Of a DNA stretch of 64,000 nt, positions 8,701 through 16,551 are shown in pieces. The position numbers and the translations under genes are program-made. Position 1 is the stretch's first letter, and every line of letters starts with the position of its first letter. The notes beneath the pieces are model-generated. The model saw only the letters and a program-made list of their open reading frames with translations. It was not told the origin of the DNA and did no database searches. The stretch comes from Streptomyces griseoluteus (GTDB lineage Bacteria; Actinomycetota; Actinomycetes; Streptomycetales; Streptomycetaceae): the NCBI RefSeq assembly GCF_004784465.1, contig NZ_SRRU01000007.1:187091-251090 (forward strand), written 5' to 3'.

Positions 8701-8714
8701 GAGGAGGATCCATC
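8701..8714 (+). promoter_or_regulatory. ribosome binding site and ATC start codon of infC
   Basis: GAGGAGG at 8701-8707 is followed 4 nt later by ATC at 8712. An in-frame TGA lies at 8652, and no ATG, GTG or TTG occurs in frame between them. This places the start at a non-canonical ATC. Confidence 0.8.
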
Positions 8715-9374
8715 AGCGCCGAGCCCCGCATCAACGACCGGATTCGCGTTCCCGAGGTGCGACTTGTCGGTCCCAGTGGCGAGCAGGTGGGCATCGTCCC
8801 GCTGGCCAAGGCACTGGAGCTTGCGCAGGAGTACGACCTGGACCTGGTCGAGGTCGCGGCGAACGCCCGTCCGCCCGTGTGCAAGCTCATGGACTACGGG
8901 AAGTTCAAGTACGAGTCGGCCATGAAGGCCCGTGAGGCGCGCAAGAACCAGGCGCACACGGTCATCAAGGAGATGAAGCTCCGGCCGAAGATCGACCCGC
9001 ACGACTACGACACCAAGAAGGGTCACGTCGTCCGGTTCCTCAAGCAGGGCGACAAGGTCAAGATCACGATCATGTTCCGTGGCCGTGAGCAGTCCCGCCC
9101 CGAGCTGGGCTACCGACTGCTGCAGCGTCTCGCGGAGGACGTCCAGGACCTCGGGTTCGTCGAGTCGAACCCGAAGCAGGACGGCCGAAACATGATCATG
9201 GTCCTCGGTCCGCACAAGAAGAAGACCGAGGCGATGGCCGAGGCCCGCCAGGCGCAGGAGGCCCGCAAGGCCGACGCGAAGGCCAACCCCGGCCGCTCGC
9301 AGAACGCCGCGGACGCCGAGACCGCCGAGGACGTGGACGTCGAGGCCCCTGCCGAGGCTCCCGCCGAGGCGTGA
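8712..9374 (+). CDS. infC: translation initiation factor IF-3, ATC start
   Basis: A 220-residue IF3, which binds the 30S subunit and checks the start codon and initiator tRNA. The N-domain begins with RINDRIRVPEVRLVGPSGEQ. The central helix contains VCKLMDYGKFKYE, and the C-domain includes RPKIDPHDYDTKKGH and KVKITIMFRGRE. An acidic Ala/Glu tail after about residue 175 is typical of actinobacteria. The conserved N-domain begins well before the first conventional codon in frame (GTG at 8757), so translation must start upstream. The SD-preceded ATC at 8712 is the only good candidate. E. coli infC uses AUU for autoregulation by IF3 itself, and the same logic is likely here. Confidence 0.95.
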   Translation: MSAEPRINDRIRVPEVRLVGPSGEQVGIVPLAKALELAQEYDLDLVEVAANARPPVCKLMDYGKFKYESAMKAREARKNQAHTVIKEMKLRPKIDPHDYDTKKGHVVRFLKQGDKVKITIMFRGREQSRPELGYRLLQRLAEDVQDLGFVESNPKQDGRNMIMVLGPHKKKTEAMAEARQAQEARKADAKANPGRSQNAADAETAEDVDVEAPAEAPAEA

Positions 9375-9422
9375 TCCCGAGGGACCGAAAAGTCCCGACG
9401 GAACCAACCGATAAGAGAGCGA

Positions 9423-9462
9423 CGCTCCACCGTGCCCGGTTTCACGACCGGGCACCGGAGCG
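9423..9462 (+). promoter_or_regulatory. long hairpin in the infC-rpmI spacer
   Basis: CGCTCC (9423-9428) pairs with GGAGCG (9457-9462), and GTGCCCGGT (9432-9440) pairs with ACCGGGCAC (9447-9455), with a small internal loop. It ends just before the rpmI ribosome binding site (GAGGAG). A role in L20-mediated autoregulation of rpmI-rplT, as known in other bacteria, is inference. Confidence 0.4.
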
Positions 9463-9487
9463 CCACCGACGAGGAGATAACGGCGCT

Positions 9488-9682
9488 ATGCCGAAGAACA
9501 AGTCGCACAGCGGTGCCAGCAAGCGCTTCAAGGTCACCGGCTCCGGCAAGGTGCTCCGTGAGCGCGCCGGCAAGCGCCACCTGCTCGAGCACAAGTCGTC
9601 CCGCGTGACGCGCCGCCTCACCGGCACCGCCGAGATGGCTCCGGGCGACGCCGCGAAGATCAAGAAGCTTCTCGGCAAGTGA
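9488..9682 (+). CDS. rpmI: 50S ribosomal protein L35
   Basis: A 64-residue, strongly basic ribosomal protein. It starts MPKNKSHSGASKRFK and ends AAKIKKLLGK, with the family's normal length. The start ATG is preceded by GAGGAGATAACGGCGCT. It lies between infC and rplT in the standard IF3-L35-L20 order. The frame is open upstream of the ATG, but that stretch holds the hairpin and SD and is not part of the protein. Confidence 0.97.
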   Translation: MPKNKSHSGASKRFKVTGSGKVLRERAGKRHLLEHKSSRVTRRLTGTAEMAPGDAAKIKKLLGK

Positions 9683-9787
9683 CGTCGCGGCGCCTCTAGC
9701 GCGCCGTACGCCGACACCGGGACCCAATCGTTTTCGGGTCGTGTGAGTCCGAGTCCACTCACCGGCCCCGCTACAAGGAGTTAACAA

Positions 9788-10171
9788 GTGGCACGCGTCA
9801 AGCGGGCAGTCAACGCCCACAAGAAGCGCCGGGCGATCCTCGAGCAGGCTTCCGGCTACCGTGGTCAGCGCTCGCGCCTGTACCGCAAGGCCAAGGAGCA
9901 GGTCACCCACTCGCTGGTCTACAACTACAACGACCGCAAGAAGCGCAAGGGTGACTTCCGTCAGCTCTGGATCCAGCGGATCAACGCCGCTGCCCGCGCC
10001 AACGGCATCACCTACAACCGCTTCATCCAGGGTCTGAAGGCCGCGAACATCGAGGTCGACCGCAAGATCCTGGCCGAGCTGGCCGTCAACGACGGCACCG
10101 CGTTCGCGGCGCTCGTCGAGGTCGCCCAGAAGGCGCTCCCGGCCGACGTGAACGCGCCGAAGGCCGCGTGA
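9788..10171 (+). CDS. rplT: 50S ribosomal protein L20
   Basis: A 127-residue L20, an early 23S rRNA-binding assembly protein that represses its own operon in several bacteria. The family start MARVKRAVNAHKKRR and the central FRQLWIQRINAAARANGITYNRF are intact. The GTG start follows AAGGAG with 6 nt spacing. The 105-bp gap from rpmI contains two small hairpins (around GACCC/GGGTC and GTGAGT/ACTCAC). A strong terminator follows the stop. Confidence 0.97.
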   Translation: MARVKRAVNAHKKRRAILEQASGYRGQRSRLYRKAKEQVTHSLVYNYNDRKKRKGDFRQLWIQRINAAARANGITYNRFIQGLKAANIEVDRKILAELAVNDGTAFAALVEVAQKALPADVNAPKAA

Positions 10172-10201
10172 CGCTGCGCTGGCCTTGAGCCGGTTGTTCT
10201 T

Positions 10202-10235
10202 CAGGACCCGCAGGCTATTTTGCTTGCGGGTCCTG
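10202..10235 (+). terminator. terminator of the infC-rpmI-rplT operon
   Basis: CAGGACCCGCA (10202-10212) pairs perfectly with TGCGGGTCCTG (10225-10235). The loop is 12 nt and T-rich. No clear T-tract follows, as is common in Streptomyces. Confidence 0.85.
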
Positions 10236-10280
10236 CTGTTGGGGCGGGCGGTGCGTGTGTTCTCGGGTGCGGCTCCGTGG

Positions 10281-10311
10281 TGGCTGGTCGCGCAGTTCCC
10301 CGCGCCCCTGT
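10281..10311 (+). repeat. dispersed intergenic repeat, copy 1
   Basis: This 31-bp sequence matches 48353-48383 (reverse complement) at 29 of 31 positions and shares its core with 51577-51633. The core reads GCGCAGTTCCCCGCGCCCCT. It lies between the rplT terminator and the RNA methyltransferase gene. Similar sequences are common in Streptomyces intergenic DNA (recalled, not searched). Confidence 0.75.
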
Positions 10312-10358
10312 GAAAACCCCGCTTACCGTTGGGATCTCGGTCGAAGGTGATTAGGAAC

Positions 10359-11219
10359 ATGGGCTCCGGCAACCCTGAGTTGATCTCTCCTCGTTCCGCG
10401 CGGGTGAGTGCCGCGCGGCGGCTGGGGAGGCGGAATTTCCGGGGGAAGGAGCGGCTGTTCCTCGCGGAGGGGCCGCAGGCCGTGCGGGAGGCCGCGGGGC
10501 ACCGGGTGGACGGAGGGTCCACGCTGGTGGAGCTGTTCGCCACCGTCGAGGCCGCGGAGCGGTACGCCGACATCATCGCCGGGGCACGTGCCGCGGGCGC
10601 GCGGGTGCACCTCGCCGACGAGGACGTCATCGCCGACATCTCCACCACCGTCACCCCGCAGGGTGTCGTCGGCGTCTGCCGGTTCCTGGACACCCCGTTC
10701 GAGGACATCCTCGCCGCCCGGCCCAAACTGGTCGCAGTCCTCGCGCACGTCCGCGATCCCGGCAACGCGGGCACGGTCCTGCGCTGCGCGGATGCCGCCG
10801 GTGCCGACGCGGTGATCCTCACCGACGCCTCCGTGGACCTGTACAACCCCAAGGCCGTACGCGCCTCCGTCGGCTCCCTCTTCCACCTGCCCGTCGCCAT
10901 GGGCGTCCCCGTGGAACAGGCCGTACAGGGGCTCAAGGACGCCGGGGTGCGCATCCTCGCGGCCGACGGCGCCGGGGACCGCGACCTCGACGAGGAGCTG
11001 GACAAGGGCGCCATGGGCGACCCCACCGCCTGGGTGTTCGGCAACGAGGCGTGGGGACTGCCCGAGGAGACCCGCGCCCTCGCCGACGCCGTCGTCAGCG
11101 TTCCCATCCACGGCAAGGCCGAGAGCCTGAACCTGGCGACCGCCGCCGCCGTATGCCTCTACGCGTCGGCGCGCGCACAGCGCGCTCCCGGAGGCTGCCG
11201 TTCCGTCACCCGGAGCTAG
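10359..11219 (+). CDS. SpoU/TrmH family RNA 2'-O-methyltransferase
   Basis: A 286-residue SPOUT-class methyltransferase acting on tRNA or rRNA ribose. The N-terminal substrate-binding domain has RRNFRGKERLFLAEGPQAVREA. The knot motifs are HVRDPGNAGTVLRCADAAG, GNEAWGLPEE and VPIHGKAESLNLATAAAVCLY, which form the SAM site. ATG 10359 is chosen, with AGGA just before it. A TTG 30 bp upstream is less likely. The order rplT, SpoU methyltransferase, kinase, pheS is usual for streptomycetes. The exact RNA target is unknown. Confidence 0.93.
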   Translation: MGSGNPELISPRSARVSAARRLGRRNFRGKERLFLAEGPQAVREAAGHRVDGGSTLVELFATVEAAERYADIIAGARAAGARVHLADEDVIADISTTVTPQGVVGVCRFLDTPFEDILAARPKLVAVLAHVRDPGNAGTVLRCADAAGADAVILTDASVDLYNPKAVRASVGSLFHLPVAMGVPVEQAVQGLKDAGVRILAADGAGDRDLDEELDKGAMGDPTAWVFGNEAWGLPEETRALADAVVSVPIHGKAESLNLATAAAVCLYASARAQRAPGGCRSVTRS

Positions 11220-11270
11220 TAGGGTGACCCACTCGGGGGCCCTGCGCAGGCTGAGAGGTGGGGTACGGGG

Positions 11271-12386
11271 ATGAGTGTGGTCGGCACGAGTGCGGCGCCG
11301 GACGGGCGGGACGCGCGCGCGTTTCCCGCCGACGTGATCGACCCCGACCAGCTCCCCGACGGGCTCGTCGTCGCCGACGAGCACGGCCGGGTCGTACGGT
11401 TCAACGCCGCCGCCGCCCGGATCACCGCCGTCAGCCCCGCCGACGCCCTCGGCCGGCCGCTGGAGAAGGCGCTGCCGCTGGAGGACCTCGAGGGCCGGCG
11501 CTGGTGGCAGCTCACCGACCCCTACGGCGGCCTCGCCATCCGGGTCCGCCAGCCCGAGCGGAACCTGCTGCTGCCCGGCGGCCGCGAGGTCCTGGTCGCC
11601 GCCCGCTACGTACGCGACGAGCCTCTCGGCCCGCTGCGCCGCCTGGTCGTCACCCTCCGGGACACCGACGCCCGGCGCCGCACCGAGCGCAGCCACGCCG
11701 AGCTGATCGCCACCGTCGCGCACGAGCTGCGTTCCCCGCTGACCTCCGTCAAGGGCTTCACCGCCACCCTGCTGGCCAAGTGGGAGCGGTTCACCGACGA
11801 GCAGAAGCGGCTGATGCTGGAGACCGTCGACGCCGACGCCGACCGGGTCACCCGGCTCATCGCCGAACTCCTCGACATCTCCCGCATCGACAGCGGCCGG
11901 CTGGAGGTGCGCCGCCAGCCCGTCGACATCGCGGCCGCCGTCGGCCGGCACATCCAGGCCCATGTCGCCGCCGGCCAGGCCGCCGACCGCTTCCTGCTCC
12001 GCGTCGAGCACCCGCTGCCCGCCCTGTGGGCCGACCCCGACAAGGTCGACCAGGTGCTCAGCAACCTGCTGGAAAACGCGGTGCGCCACGGCGACGGAAC
12101 CGTCACAATCGATGTCACGCCCGCCCCGTCCCCGCGCGAGGGCGAGGAGACAGCCACGTCGGTCACGGTGAGCGACGAGGGGCCCGGCATCCCGGAGGAG
12201 TCCATGAACCGCGTCTTCACCCGCTTCTGGCGGGGCAGCAAGCGCGGCGGCACCGGCCTCGGGCTCTACATCGTCAAAGGCATCGTCGAGGCCCACGGCG
12301 GCACCATCACCGTCGGCCGCGCCCCCGGTGGCGGCGCGCGGTTCCGATTTACGTTGCCCGTGAGCGCCCCGGCCTACCTGGCCTGA
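11271..12386 (+). CDS. PAS domain sensor histidine kinase (orphan)
   Basis: A 371-residue soluble kinase with no transmembrane segment. A PAS domain (LPDGLVVADEHGRVVRFNAAAA onwards, about residues 25-125) is followed by HisKA with phospho-acceptor His151 (TVAHELRSPLTSVKGF). The HATPase_c domain has the N-box DQVLSNLLENAVRHG, the G1 box SDEGPGIPEE and the G2 box GGTGLGLYIVKGIVEAHGG. No response regulator lies beside it, so its partner is unlinked. The cytosolic PAS suggests an intracellular cue. It lies between the RNA methyltransferase and pheS. Upstream is a sequence resembling half of a thiamine riboswitch (see findings). Confidence 0.93.
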   Translation: MSVVGTSAAPDGRDARAFPADVIDPDQLPDGLVVADEHGRVVRFNAAAARITAVSPADALGRPLEKALPLEDLEGRRWWQLTDPYGGLAIRVRQPERNLLLPGGREVLVAARYVRDEPLGPLRRLVVTLRDTDARRRTERSHAELIATVAHELRSPLTSVKGFTATLLAKWERFTDEQKRLMLETVDADADRVTRLIAELLDISRIDSGRLEVRRQPVDIAAAVGRHIQAHVAAGQAADRFLLRVEHPLPALWADPDKVDQVLSNLLENAVRHGDGTVTIDVTPAPSPREGEETATSVTVSDEGPGIPEESMNRVFTRFWRGSKRGGTGLGLYIVKGIVEAHGGTITVGRAPGGGARFRFTLPVSAPAYLA

Positions 12387-12522
12387 GCCGCCCGCGGGCC
12401 ATTCGCCCAGCCCGTCCCCGTTAGACTCGGCCCCTGGCACCTTTGTGTCCGCACGCGGCCCGCCGGGACCCCCTCGGGCGGTGACGGGACCACCAGCCAC
12501 CCAATCGGAAGCACGGGAAGAG

Positions 12523-13644
12523 ATGTCGGCACCGAATAAGTCGTACGACCCTGTCGAGGTCGAGGCGTTGAAACCGGAAGAGATCGAGCGTATGCGGGAC
12601 GAGGCGCTCGCCGCCTTCCGTGCCGCGGACTCCCTCGAGGCACTCCACGAGGCCAAGGTCGCCCACACCGGCCCGGCCTCCCCGCTGTCCCTCGCCAACC
12701 GCGAGATCGGCGCCCTGCCCCCGCACGCCAAGGCCGACGCCGGCAAGCGGGTCGGCATGGCCCGCGGCGCCGTCAACAAGGCGCTGGCGGCCCGCCAGGC
12801 GGAGCTGGAGGCCGAGCGCGACGCGCGGGTGCTGGTCGAGGAGGACGTCGACGTCACCCTGCCGTACGACCGCGTCCCCGCCGGTGCCCGGCACCCGCTG
12901 ACCACGCTCTCCGAGCGCATCGAGGACATCTTCGTGGCCATGGGCTACGAGGTCGCCGAGGGCCCCGAGGCCGAGGCCGAGTGGTTCAACTTCGACGCGC
13001 TCAACATCGGCCCCGACCACCCGGCGCGCGGCGAGGCCGACACCTTCTTCGTCCGCGGCGAGCAGGGCGGCACCGAGTCCGGCGTCGTGCTCCGCACCCA
13101 CACCTCGCCCGTGCAGATCCGCTCCCTGCTGGAGCGCGAGCTGCCGGTCTACGTGATCTGTCCCGGCCGCGTATACCGCACGGACGAGCTGGACGCCACG
13201 CACACCCCGGTCTTCCACCAGGTCGAGCTGCTCGCCGTCGACGAGGGCCTGACCATGGCCGACCTCAAGGGCACCCTGGACCACATGGTCCAGTCGCTGT
13301 TCGGCCCGGACATGAAGACCCGGCTGCGGCCGAACTTCTTCCCGTTCACCGAGCCGTCCGCCGAGATGGACATGGTGTGCTACGTCTGCCGCGGCGCCTC
13401 CGTCGGCAATCCCGACCGGCCCTGCCGCACCTGCTCCAGCGAGGGCTGGATCGAGCTGGGCGGCTGCGGCATGGTCAACCCCAAGGTGCTGACCGCCTGT
13501 GGTGTCGACCCGGAGAAGTACAGCGGGTTCGCCTTCGGTTTCGGCATCGAGCGGATGCTGATGTTCCGCCACAACGTCGAAGACATGCGAGACATGGTCG
13601 AGGGTGACGTCCGATTCACCCGGCCGTTCGGGATGGAGATCTGA
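12523..13644 (+). CDS. pheS: phenylalanine--tRNA ligase alpha subunit
   Basis: A 373-residue catalytic subunit that charges tRNA-Phe as part of an alpha2beta2 enzyme. An N-terminal coiled coil (about 1-110) precedes the class II core: motif 2 around CPGRVYRTDELDATHTPVFHQ and motif 3 at GFAFGFGIERMLM. Between them is a CxxC-x10-CxxC element (CYVC ... CRTC), then EGWIELGGCGMV, which looks like a zinc-binding actinobacterial insertion. ATG 12523 is preceded by GGAAGAG. The stop TGA overlaps the ATG of pheT by one base. No T-box element is visible upstream. Confidence 0.97.
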   Translation: MSAPNKSYDPVEVEALKPEEIERMRDEALAAFRAADSLEALHEAKVAHTGPASPLSLANREIGALPPHAKADAGKRVGMARGAVNKALAARQAELEAERDARVLVEEDVDVTLPYDRVPAGARHPLTTLSERIEDIFVAMGYEVAEGPEAEAEWFNFDALNIGPDHPARGEADTFFVRGEQGGTESGVVLRTHTSPVQIRSLLERELPVYVICPGRVYRTDELDATHTPVFHQVELLAVDEGLTMADLKGTLDHMVQSLFGPDMKTRLRPNFFPFTEPSAEMDMVCYVCRGASVGNPDRPCRTCSSEGWIELGGCGMVNPKVLTACGVDPEKYSGFAFGFGIERMLMFRHNVEDMRDMVEGDVRFTRPFGMEI

Positions 13645-16157
13645 TGCGTGTCCCGCTTTCCTGGCTGCGGGAGTACGTCGACCTGCCGGAGTCCGAGACC
13701 GGCCGTGACGTACAGGCCAAGCTCATCGACTCCGGCCTCGAGGTCGAGACCGTCGAGCAGCTCGGCGCCGGCCTGAAGGGTCCCCTCGTCGTCGGCCAGG
13801 TGCTGACCATCGAGGAGCTGGAGGGCTTCAAGAAGCCGATCCGCTTCTGCACGGTCGACGTCGGCACCGCCAACGGCACCGGTGAGCCGCAGGAGATCGT
13901 CTGCGGTGCCCGCAACTTCGCGGTCGGCGACAAGGTCGTCGTGGTCCTGCCCGGCGCGGTGCTGCCCGGCGACTTCGCCATCGCCGCGCGCAAGACGTAC
14001 GGCAAGACCTCGCACGGCATGATCTGCTCCACCGACGAGCTGGGCATGGGCGACGACGGCACCCACGGCATCATCGTGCTGCCGCCGGAGACCGAGGTCG
14101 GCAAGGACGCCATCGAGCTGCTCGAGCTGGTCGACGAGGTGCTGGACATCGCCGTCACCGCCAACCGCGGCGACTGCCTGTCCATCCGCGGCGTCGCCCG
14201 CGAGACCGCCATCGCCTACGGCCTGCCGCTGCGCGACCCGGCCCTGATCGACGTGCCCGCGCCGAACGCCTACGGCTACCCGGTGAAGGTCTCCGACCCG
14301 ATGGGCTGCGACCGCTTCACCGCCCGCACCGTCACCGGTCTGAGCCCCGAGGCGCGGTCCCCGATCTGGCTGCGCCGCCGCCTGCAGAAGGTCGGCATGC
14401 GCCCGGTCTCGCTGGCCGTGGACGTCACCAACTACGTGATGATGGAGCTGGGCCAGCCCCTGCACGCCTACGACCGCACCTCGGTCCAGGGCGCCATCGG
14501 GGTCCGCCGCGCCGAGGAGGGCGAGAAGCTGCGCACCCTCGACGGGGTCGAGCGCACGCTGCACGCCGAGGACCTCGTCATCACCGACGAGCGCGGCCCC
14601 ATCGGCCTGGCCGGGGTCATGGGCGGCGCGAACACGGAGATCGCCGACCACGACGACACCGAGCGCTCCACCTCGGACGTCGTGGTGGAAGCGGCTCACT
14701 TCGACGCCGTCTCCGTCGCGCGTACGGCCCGCCGGCACAAGCTGTCCACCGAGGCGTCCCGCCGCTACGAGCGCGGTGTCGACCCCGAGGCCGCCGCCGC
14801 TGCCGCGCAGCGCACCGTGGACCTGCTGGTCCTGCTCGCGGGCGGCACCGCCGAGGCCGGCGTCACCGAGATCGTCGCGCCGTCCGCGCCGCGCACGATC
14901 GCCATCCCGGCCGACCACCCGGACAAGGTCGCGGGCGTCACCTACGGCCGCGAGACCGTCGTCCGCCGTCTCCAGGAGATCGGCTGCGACGTGTACGGGC
15001 AGGACGAGCTGATCGTCACCGTCCCGTCCTGGCGGCCCGACCTCATCGAGCCCAACGACCTCGCGGAGGAGGTCATCCGGCTGGAGGGCTACGAGAACCT
15101 GCCCTCCACGCTGCCCAGGCCCCGCTCCGGCCGCGGCCTGACCCACCGCCAGCGGCTGCACCGCCGGATCGGCCGCGCCCTGGCCGGCGCGGGCTACGTC
15201 GAGGCGCCGAACTACCCGTTCGTCTCCGAGCAGGTCTTCGACCAGCTCGGTCTGGACGCCGGTGACCCGGCCCGCCGCGTGGTGAAGCTGGCCAACCCGC
15301 TCAACGACGAGGAGCCCGCGCTCCGCACCACGCTGCTGCCCGGCCTGCTGGGCGCGCTGCGCCGCAACGACGGCCGGGGCTCGCACGACCTGGCGCTGTT
15401 CGAGACCGGCCTGGTCTTCCTGCCGCGCGAGGCCGCCGCTGTCGCCGGGCACCTGCCGGTCGACCGCCGGCCCACCGACGAGGAGATCGCCCGCCTGGAC
15501 GCCACGCTGCCCGAGCAGCCGCGCCATGTGGCCGTCGTCCTCACCGGCGCCCGCGAGCAGGCCGGCTGGTGGGGCAAGGGCCGCCCGGCCGACTGGGCGG
15601 ACGCCGTCGAGGCCGCCCGGACCGTCGCCCGCGAGACCGGTGCCGAGCTGGTCGTGCGCAAGGCCCAGTACGGCCCCTGGCACCCCGGCCGCTGCGCCGA
15701 GCTGGCGGTCGTGGTGGACGGCACCGAGCGCGTCGTCGGCCATGCGGGCGAACTCCACCCGCGCGTGCTCAAGGCCCTCGGCCTGCCCGAGCGCACCTGC
15801 GCGATGGAGGTCGACCTGGACGCCCTGGAGGAGGCCGGCGACGACACCCCGCAGGCGCCCGCCATCTCCACCTTCCCGGTCGCCACGCAGGACGTCGCGC
15901 TGGTCGTCGACAAGCCGGTGCCGGCCGCCGACGTGGAGGCCGCGCTGCGCGAGGGCGCGGGGGAGCTGCTGGAGTCCATCCGGCTGTTCGACGTGTACGA
16001 GAACCCGGAGCAGCTCGGCGAGGGCCGCAAGTCCCTGGCGTACGCGCTGCGCTTCCGGGCCGCCGACCGCACGCTGACCGTGGACGAGGCGTCCGCCGCG
16101 CGCGACGCCGCGATCGCCGTGGCGAACGAGCGCACGGGCGCGGAGCTGCGCGGCTGA
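13644..16157 (+). CDS. pheT: phenylalanine--tRNA ligase beta subunit
   Basis: An 837-residue subunit of normal length. An N-terminal tRNA-binding EMAP/OB domain (about 40-155, with VVCGARNFAVGDKVVVVLPG) is followed by the B3/B4 editing region (RRLQKVGMRPVSLAVDVTNYVM ... GEKLRTLDG). B5 domains (YENLPSTLPRPRSG) and a C-terminal ferredoxin-like anticodon-binding domain (residues 740-837, STFPVATQDVALVVD) complete it. It edits mischarged Tyr-tRNA and supports the alpha subunit. It is coupled to pheS by a TGATG overlap and followed by a strong terminator. Confidence 0.97.
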   Translation: MRVPLSWLREYVDLPESETGRDVQAKLIDSGLEVETVEQLGAGLKGPLVVGQVLTIEELEGFKKPIRFCTVDVGTANGTGEPQEIVCGARNFAVGDKVVVVLPGAVLPGDFAIAARKTYGKTSHGMICSTDELGMGDDGTHGIIVLPPETEVGKDAIELLELVDEVLDIAVTANRGDCLSIRGVARETAIAYGLPLRDPALIDVPAPNAYGYPVKVSDPMGCDRFTARTVTGLSPEARSPIWLRRRLQKVGMRPVSLAVDVTNYVMMELGQPLHAYDRTSVQGAIGVRRAEEGEKLRTLDGVERTLHAEDLVITDERGPIGLAGVMGGANTEIADHDDTERSTSDVVVEAAHFDAVSVARTARRHKLSTEASRRYERGVDPEAAAAAAQRTVDLLVLLAGGTAEAGVTEIVAPSAPRTIAIPADHPDKVAGVTYGRETVVRRLQEIGCDVYGQDELIVTVPSWRPDLIEPNDLAEEVIRLEGYENLPSTLPRPRSGRGLTHRQRLHRRIGRALAGAGYVEAPNYPFVSEQVFDQLGLDAGDPARRVVKLANPLNDEEPALRTTLLPGLLGALRRNDGRGSHDLALFETGLVFLPREAAAVAGHLPVDRRPTDEEIARLDATLPEQPRHVAVVLTGAREQAGWWGKGRPADWADAVEAARTVARETGAELVVRKAQYGPWHPGRCAELAVVVDGTERVVGHAGELHPRVLKALGLPERTCAMEVDLDALEEAGDDTPQAPAISTFPVATQDVALVVDKPVPAADVEAALREGAGELLESIRLFDVYENPEQLGEGRKSLAYALRFRAADRTLTVDEASAARDAAIAVANERTGAELRG

Positions 16158-16175
16158 CCCCTGCGAGAAGCCGAA

Positions 16176-16218
16176 GGCACCGGCCGGTCACGGACTCGAT
16201 CCGTGGCCGGCCGGCGCC
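16176..16218 (+). terminator. terminator of pheST
   Basis: The arms at 16180-16193 and 16201-16214 (CCGTGGCCGGCCGG) pair over 14 bp with one G-T wobble and a 7-nt loop. The flanks (GGC/GCC) extend the stem past one mismatch. The rest of the roughly 390-bp gap to the next gene holds further GC-rich inverted repeats near 16326-16390 and the palindrome at 16488. Confidence 0.85.
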
Positions 16219-16487
16219 GTTCCCGGCGCCCGCCGGGCCGGGTGCCCGGCCGCCGCCGCGCGAACGCGAGGCCGGTGGCCAAAGGGCCGTACCGGCGACG
16301 CGGTACCGGTTCCGCGCGGCGGTGAAAGGCGGGGCTCCGCCCGACACCCGGGGGCGCTCGGCCGGACCGCCGCCTTGTTGAGGGGGAGCGGGCGGCCCGC
16401 CCCGCCTCTGGTGAGGCGGGGGACCCAAGTGAAGCGGCCCGGCCCGCGCGCCGGACAGTGCGCGCGGGGCGCGGATGCGCGCACTCC

Positions 16488-16506
16488 GTTCACACCCCGT
16501 GTGAAC
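16488..16506 (+). promoter_or_regulatory. perfect inverted repeat upstream of the TPR regulator gene
   Basis: GTTCACAC-CCC-GTGTGAAC is a perfect 8-bp inverted repeat with a 3-bp spacer. It lies 46 bp before the ATG at 16552, where an operator would be expected. Confidence 0.5.
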
Positions 16507-16551
16507 CCGTTCGCACTACGCTTACGGCACCACGCCACTCGGGGGGCCACC

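Noticed and set aside
8757..8759. GTG start for infC
   Set aside because: It would delete the conserved first 15 residues of the IF3 N-domain and has no ribosome binding site.
11231..11270. TPP riboswitch
   Set aside because: Only the 5' half resembles the THI box. The second conserved half and closing stem are absent, so it is not annotated as a riboswitch.
12387..12522. T-box element before pheS
   Set aside because: No AGGGTGG-type T-box sequence or specifier hairpin could be found. Only a weak TAGACT was seen.
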